Below are positions 37,747 through 41,120 of a DNA stretch of 41,120 bases, piece after piece; the stretch's first letter is position 1; each line of letters starts with the position of its first letter. A program made the translations under genes and the position numbers. The notes under the pieces were generated by a model. The model was not told where the DNA came from, ran no database searches, and worked only from the letters and a program-made list of their open reading frames with translations. The stretch spans positions 1 through 41,120 of the IMG/VR virus record IMGVR_UViG_3300042922_000762; one strand, given 5' to 3'. The stretch comes from a virus.

Positions 37747-37767
37747 CGTCCAACATGCGTCCAACAT
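37747..37767 (+). repeat. Paired integrase arm-type sites, right of att core
   Basis: CGTCCAACAT at 37747-37756 and 37758-37767, again 11 bp apart and in the same orientation as the left pair. The distance to the core is 78 bp, compared with 129 bp on the left. Confidence 0.65.
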
Positions 37768-37772
37768 GACGA

Positions 37773-38024
37773 CTAGTCCGGATGTCGCTCGAGCTGCCGT
37801 TCAGCGGCCGCGGCGAGGATGCGGCGTAGGCGGTACTGGTGCGCTGGGTTGAGTTCAAGGCGTTCGCGCCACCAGGCGAGGAGTACTTCCTCGTCGACGA
37901 CGCGGACCTGCTGGCCGTGCTGGATCTCCCACCCCATCGGCATCCCGCCGAGTCGCCACCGCTTGATCGTGCGGATGCTGCGGCGCACGCGGCGCGCAGC
38001 TTCGCGGTAGTTCAGGGTGGCCAC
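37773..38024 (-). CDS. Excisionase-like HTH protein beside att
   Basis: 83 residues from GTG 38024. YREAARRVRRSIRTIKRWRL then MGWEIQHGQQVRVVDEEVLL is a MerR/excisionase winged helix (helix-turn-helix, wing, acidic helix), with a C-terminal basic helix. As the gene closest to the att core and arm sites it is the best candidate for the recombination directionality factor. Six bases separate it from the DUF4326 gene. Confidence 0.75.
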   Translation of the reverse strand: MATLNYREAARRVRRSIRTIKRWRLGGMPMGWEIQHGQQVRVVDEEVLLAWWRERLELNPAHQYRLRRILAAAAERQLERHPD

Positions 38025-38029
38025 GAGTA

Positions 38030-38398
38030 TCAGGCGTTTGCGAGCTCGAGGAGGACGTCGCCGTGGCAGGGCATGTCGAGCTCACACCAGCAGGCGACGT
38101 CGCGGCCGCGCAACTCGGCGCGGATCTCCTCGATGCTCGGGTAGCGCCAGTCGACAGGGCCACGCTCGCCACCGAGGCGCCTCCAATTCGGCAGCTGCAG
38201 GCGACCGCGTCGCGCGAGCACCTCGAAATCGCGCACCACGATGGTCGCCACACCCCGGCTGTCGAGGCTGGGGAACTGCGCGCCCACGTCGGACAGCAGA
38301 ATTGGGTTGCCGTACTTCGAGGGCCGCGCGACGATGACGGCGTCGGGGTGTTGGGGACGCCATGGGCGATCGCGACGCATCCGGATGCGTTCAGGCAT
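38030..38398 (-). CDS. DUF4326 domain protein
   Basis: 122 residues. VARPSKYGNPILLSDVG at the front and YPSIEEIRAELRGRDVACWC then ELDMPCHGDVLLELAN at the end are the two hallmarks of DUF4326, an uncharacterised family common in phages, with CWC and CH likely to bind metal. ATG 38398 overlaps the upstream stop. The biochemical role is unknown. Confidence 0.85.
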   Translation of the reverse strand: MPERIRMRRDRPWRPQHPDAVIVARPSKYGNPILLSDVGAQFPSLDSRGVATIVVRDFEVLARRGRLQLPNWRRLGGERGPVDWRYPSIEEIRAELRGRDVACWCELDMPCHGDVLLELANA

Positions 38399-38681
38399 TA
38401 CGGCATCCCTCGTTCCCGCACCAGTGGCGTGTGTGAGAGAACGTGTACGGGCACGGCGGCGCGAGCAGCTCGTTCACCGCGGCGATCGCGGCCCGCAGTC
38501 GTTCGGCTTCTGCGTCGCGCTGCTCGAGGGCCGCGGCAACCTCTGCGACCTCGGCATCCGTCGCTGACAGCGGCAGCGCGACGCGTTCGCGGCCGTCCGC
38601 GAACACTTGGCCGCTCATCACGATCGGCGACGTCGTGTGAGGCGATCGGATGACGCGAGGCTCGAAAGTGGGCAGGCTCAT
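38391..38681 (-). CDS. Coiled-coil protein with Cys/His tail
   Basis: 96 residues. Residues 38-70 form a charged coiled coil (AEVAEVAAALEQRDAEAERL). The tail PCPYTFSHTRHWCGNEGC carries three cysteines and two histidines, a plausible zinc site. ATG 38681 overlaps the previous TGA. No known family. Confidence 0.65.
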   Translation of the reverse strand: MSLPTFEPRVIRSPHTTSPIVMSGQVFADGRERVALPLSATDAEVAEVAAALEQRDAEAERLRAAIAAVNELLAPPCPYTFSHTRHWCGNEGCRNA

Positions 38682-39370
38682 GGGGTGTTCCTCTCGGTGG
38701 ATGCGGCCGCGGCCGCGGTGTAGAGCTGGCCGCAGACCTTGCAGCGGCCGACCTGGGTGGGCTTCGGGGATCCGTTCGCGCTGTCGATCCAGTCGACGAT
38801 GACGGCGCACTCGCCGCAGATCCCGCAGATCCGCGGCCGCGCGCGTCGGGCGGACTCGCCGCCGCGGTGGATGCCGCGCAGCCGGCGGATGAGCGCGAAC
38901 ATGGTGTCGGCGTGCGCGTCGAGCTCGCGGATCGGTTCGATCAGGTCGGCGTGGTCGATGAGCCAGCCGATCGTGACGAGCGCGACGCTCTTCGCCGACA
39001 GCGGGTCCGCATCCGGCCGCGGCGCGACCGCCGTCCACGTGCGCGCGTCGCGGGCGATCGACGGGCGATCGCCCGCCTGCAGCTGCGGGCCGATCCACGC
39101 GACCACGGCGCGCGTGTACGACACGACCCACGTCCACAGCTCGTCCGCGTCGACACCAGCGCCGACGTCGGTGATCGGGACGTGGCTGATATACCCGCCG
39201 CCGCTCACGCGCTCCTGGATCCGCGCGGCGGACAGCAGCGTGGTGCTGAGGGTGCTGAGCGACTCGATCAGGGGCGGCACCTGGTCGAGGTGCCACTCGA
39301 ACGCGCGGCGCCACTCGCGCGCGCCGGCTTCGGGGTCGATCGCGTCGAGGGGGATGAGGGACGGCGTCAT
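38678..39370 (-). CDS. Early protein with C-terminal zinc ribbon (copy 2, complete)
   Basis: 230 residues. A helical N-terminal 170 residues (WRRAFEWHLDQVPPLIESLS, SAKSVALVTIGWLIDHADLI) precedes a zinc ribbon (CGICGEC ... CKVCGQLYT). ATG 39370 overlaps the stop of the Cys/HTH gene directly, without the ASCH gene that intervenes in copy 1 (1-169). The helical bundle plus ribbon suggests a nucleic-acid-binding early protein; the function is not known. Confidence 0.7.
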   Translation of the reverse strand: MTPSLIPLDAIDPEAGAREWRRAFEWHLDQVPPLIESLSTLSTTLLSAARIQERVSGGGYISHVPITDVGAGVDADELWTWVVSYTRAVVAWIGPQLQAGDRPSIARDARTWTAVAPRPDADPLSAKSVALVTIGWLIDHADLIEPIRELDAHADTMFALIRRLRGIHRGGESARRARPRICGICGECAVIVDWIDSANGSPKPTQVGRCKVCGQLYTAAAAASTERNTP

Positions 39371-40581
39371 GCGGTCACCTCGAGCGCGAGGATCCGCGTC
39401 GCCTTCTCCGCCTCGATCTGCTGCGCGAGCTCGCCCTTCCGACCAGGGTCGCTGCGGCCGTAGATCAGGTCGCCGATGCGGCTGCGGTGGACATCGGCGC
39501 CGGCGGCGATCGCGTCCATCGTCATGCCCGCGGCCATGAGCGCGCGCACGTGCATGCGGACCCGCTCGGCGTCGACGCGCGGCGCGATCTCCGGGATGCC
39601 TGCCTCGCGACGTCGCCGGCGTTCCTCGGCGAGCGACGCATCCGCGCACGAAGGCGTCGACGGGCAGAGCTTCCTCGAGCGGCATCCGAGCTGGTACCCG
39701 TAGGCGGTGCCGTGGTGCTCGGCGGGGATCTCTTCGGCGTTGGTCCGCCGCGACGCCATCCAGGCGCGGTGGTACTCGCGCTGGGCGCGTCTGCAGTCGT
39801 CACAGCGGCATCCGCGCGCGTACGACGCGTTCGTGCCGTGGCCGAGCACCTGGCGCGGCGCACGGGGCTCCCGCGGGGCGCGCGGGGCGCTGCGCTTCAC
39901 GATCGCGGGCAGCTGCAGGTCTCGACGCACGATGCCGGCGTACGCCCGAGTGATCCCGAGCTCCGCGGCGACCTCGGCGTCCGTCATGCCCTCGGCGTTG
40001 AGTCGGCGGACGCCAGCCTCGACCTCGGCGCGCTGGCGGTGGCGTCGCTTCGGCTGCTCGGGCTTCTGCGGCTCGGCGGCGGCGACGAACTCGTCGAACG
40101 CGGCCTGCGCGCGATCGCGGTCGGCGATCGCCGCCTCGACGGCTCGCTCGGCGCCGCGGAGAACCGCGTAGAGATCCTTCCGCTGCGCACGCCAGGCCTC
40201 GCGCGCCTGCTGCCACGCCTCGAGCGGATCGACCGCGGGGACCGGTGCCGGGGCGGGCTTCCGTGCCGCGGCCGCGGGCCGCTCGGCCTTCGGCTTCGCC
40301 GGTGCCTTCGGGCGCGGTGCGGGCGTGCCCTTCCGGGCTGCGCGGGCGGCTGCCTTGTCGCGCTGCTCGGCGCCGGCGCGGTCTTCTTCGTCGCGGCGGA
40401 GGATCTCCTCGAGCGGGACGCCGGCGTCGACGAGGCGCTTGAAGCTGTAGTCGCCGCTGTATCGCCGGTAGACGTCGCGGCACGGGAGCGGCGCCGGGCA
40501 GTTCGCGTCGCGGCATCCGCCGCGGTACCCGTTGACGGTGCCGTGGGGGAAGCCGTCCTCGAGGCGGTCTGCAGCGCCCAT
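39367..40581 (-). CDS. Multi-module Cys-rich / HTH protein (copy 2)
   Basis: 404 residues, homologue of 588-1808. All three HGTxxxYxxGC modules and both helix-turn-helix stretches are kept, while the linker shows most of the differences (for example GTPAPRPKAPAKPKAERPA, two residues shorter). Conservation of the modules against a variable linker supports their functional importance. ATG 40581 overlaps the upstream stop; its own TGA overlaps ATG 39370. Confidence 0.75.
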   Translation of the reverse strand: MGAADRLEDGFPHGTVNGYRGGCRDANCPAPLPCRDVYRRYSGDYSFKRLVDAGVPLEEILRRDEEDRAGAEQRDKAAARAARKGTPAPRPKAPAKPKAERPAAAARKPAPAPVPAVDPLEAWQQAREAWRAQRKDLYAVLRGAERAVEAAIADRDRAQAAFDEFVAAAEPQKPEQPKRRHRQRAEVEAGVRRLNAEGMTDAEVAAELGITRAYAGIVRRDLQLPAIVKRSAPRAPREPRAPRQVLGHGTNASYARGCRCDDCRRAQREYHRAWMASRRTNAEEIPAEHHGTAYGYQLGCRSRKLCPSTPSCADASLAEERRRRREAGIPEIAPRVDAERVRMHVRALMAAGMTMDAIAAGADVHRSRIGDLIYGRSDPGRKGELAQQIEAEKATRILALEVTA

Positions 40582-40931
40582 CAGTCGGCCTGCCCGTCGA
40601 CGCGAGCGACGTGGATGGGGCCGCCGGTGAACGGGCGGACCAGGTGCCGGAAGCCGTGCGTGCTGTGCTCGTCGGGAACGACCGCACCACGGCAGACGGT
40701 GCAGGTCGGGATAACGCCGACGTCAGCCGCGAGGATGGCCGCGGCCGCGGTGGCCGTGCCCTGTTCGGCGAGGTACCGCTCGCCCTCGCCGGCGGCCTGC
40801 AGGATCGCGTTGGCGACGTCGCGGGCCTCGTCGACGTTGAGCGGCAGGGTGACCTGAATGTCGATGTAGCCGTCGTCGTCGACGTCGACGGTGGCGACGA
40901 GCTGCTCGACGGATCGCGTGATGGTCTTCAT
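40581..40931 (-). CDS. Small early protein with CxxC motif (copy 2)
   Basis: 116 residues, homologue of 1808-2158, with the same GGAGATCACC site. Changes cluster in residues 52-80 (YLAEQGTATAAAAILAADVG), while the N-terminal VDVDDDGYIDIQV and the C-terminal GFRHLVRPF are identical, suggesting two constrained ends around a flexible centre. Confidence 0.7.
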   Translation of the reverse strand: MKTITRSVEQLVATVDVDDDGYIDIQVTLPLNVDEARDVANAILQAAGEGERYLAEQGTATAAAAILAADVGVIPTCTVCRGAVVPDEHSTHGFRHLVRPFTGGPIHVARVDGQAD

Positions 40932-40942
40932 GGTGATCTCCT

Positions 40943-41120
40943 TCAGAACGGGGGCTGGTCGGGGTAGACGACCTCGTCGGGGACGAGATCGAGGGCGGGT
41001 GCGTCCCAGGTGTGGCCGCAGCGGTGGCGAGGTGAGATCTCGCCGTCGACGGGCTTCCGCGGCCACCAGGGGGTGCGCTGGCTGGTGATGGTCTTGCCGG
41101 CGTGCTCGTGGATCTGCCAC
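40943..41120 (-). CDS. Zinc-ribbon-like early protein (copy 2, 3' part)
   Basis: The last 58 codons of the homologue of 2170-2511, running off the right edge. It ends in the same VVYPDQPPF and keeps HRCGHTWD. The upstream part (with CPRC) is outside the window. Confidence 0.65.
   Translation of the reverse strand, partial: WQIHEHAGKTITSQRTPWWPRKPVDGEISPRHRCGHTWDAPALDLVPDEVVYPDQPPF

Larger units (their letters stand above)
37669..41120. mobile_element. Left end of a second, related prophage
   Basis: After the tRNA core the sequence holds a terminator, arm-type repeats, and then leftward early genes. These continue into genes matching 1-2347 at roughly nine bases in ten, with the ASCH gene absent. 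The order (att, excisionase-like gene, early operon) is what the left end of the same phage type should look like, so this is read as a sister prophage in the same tRNA site. An alternative is an assembly that joined two related phage genomes. Confidence 0.65.
39202..41120. repeat. Diverged long direct repeat, right copy
   Basis: Matches 1-169 and 588-2347 in direct orientation. It lacks the 422-bp ASCH insertion and has a net 6-bp deletion in the Cys/HTH gene. It runs off the window, so its full extent is unknown. Confidence 0.9.

Noticed and set aside
1-41120. Single circular phage genome with terminal redundancy
   Set aside because: The two end copies differ by a gene, an indel and many substitutions, which terminal redundancy cannot explain.

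Overview
The window is GC-rich with strong G/C bias at third codon positions. Gene content is that of a temperate siphovirus of a high-GC Actinomycete, most likely a Microbacteriaceae-type host. That host call is an inference from the style of the integrase, endolysin and DUF3263 proteins and from a tRNA-Pro-like attachment site; no host chromosome gene is visible. The start (1-2347) and end (39202-41120) are two diverged copies of the same early region. They differ by a precise gene insertion (an ASCH-domain gene, left copy only), a 6-bp indel and scattered substitutions, so this is not a circularly permuted single genome. The simplest reading is two related prophages in tandem. Prophage 1 fills the window up to the tRNA 3'-end core at 37632-37668, and prophage 2 starts there.

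Layout. (1) 1-9900, leftward, densely overlapping early operon: two HTH proteins, a small membrane protein, RusA resolvase, phage conserved proteins, a Cas4/RecB-like nuclease, an SSB-like protein ending in IPF, a Prim-Pol/D5 primase-helicase, zinc-binding proteins and the ASCH gene. (2) 9901-12216: divergent control region, then a rightward operon of XRE repressor, ImmA/IrrE-type metalloprotease and tyrosine integrase. (3) 12217-12866: 650 bp without a convincing gene, holding three strong hairpins, an iterated GGGGCGCGAT-type repeat that is the best cos/terminase-binding candidate, and a possible late promoter. (4) 12867-33435, rightward late operon: HNH endonuclease, terminase, portal, scaffold, HK97-type capsid, connectors, major tail protein, frameshifted tail chaperones, tape measure with a peptidase domain, baseplate-type proteins, a five-gene lysis cassette inserted in the tail module, then hub and fibre proteins. 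(5) 33499-36004, leftward: a three-gene cassette (two-TM protein, secreted alpha/beta-hydrolase, Wzy-like polymerase) that looks like lysogenic conversion of surface polysaccharide. (6) 36225-37473: small genes, including DUF3263. (7) 37482-37767: an attP-like junction with paired 10-bp arm sites on each side of the tRNA core and a strong terminator. (8) 37773-41120: leftward early genes of prophage 2, starting with an excisionase-like protein.

How it works together. Repressor, protease and integrase form one lysogeny operon facing the lytic early operon across a region with inverted-repeat operators. The early genes supply replication and recombination. The late operon builds an HK97-fold head and a non-contractile tail and lyses the cell. 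The opposite-strand cassette is probably expressed in the lysogen from its own leaderless promoter. Unusual points are the distance of int from att, the tandem arrangement, the conversion cassette, the structured int-terminase intergenic region and a tRNA-like minihelix at 5181-5222.
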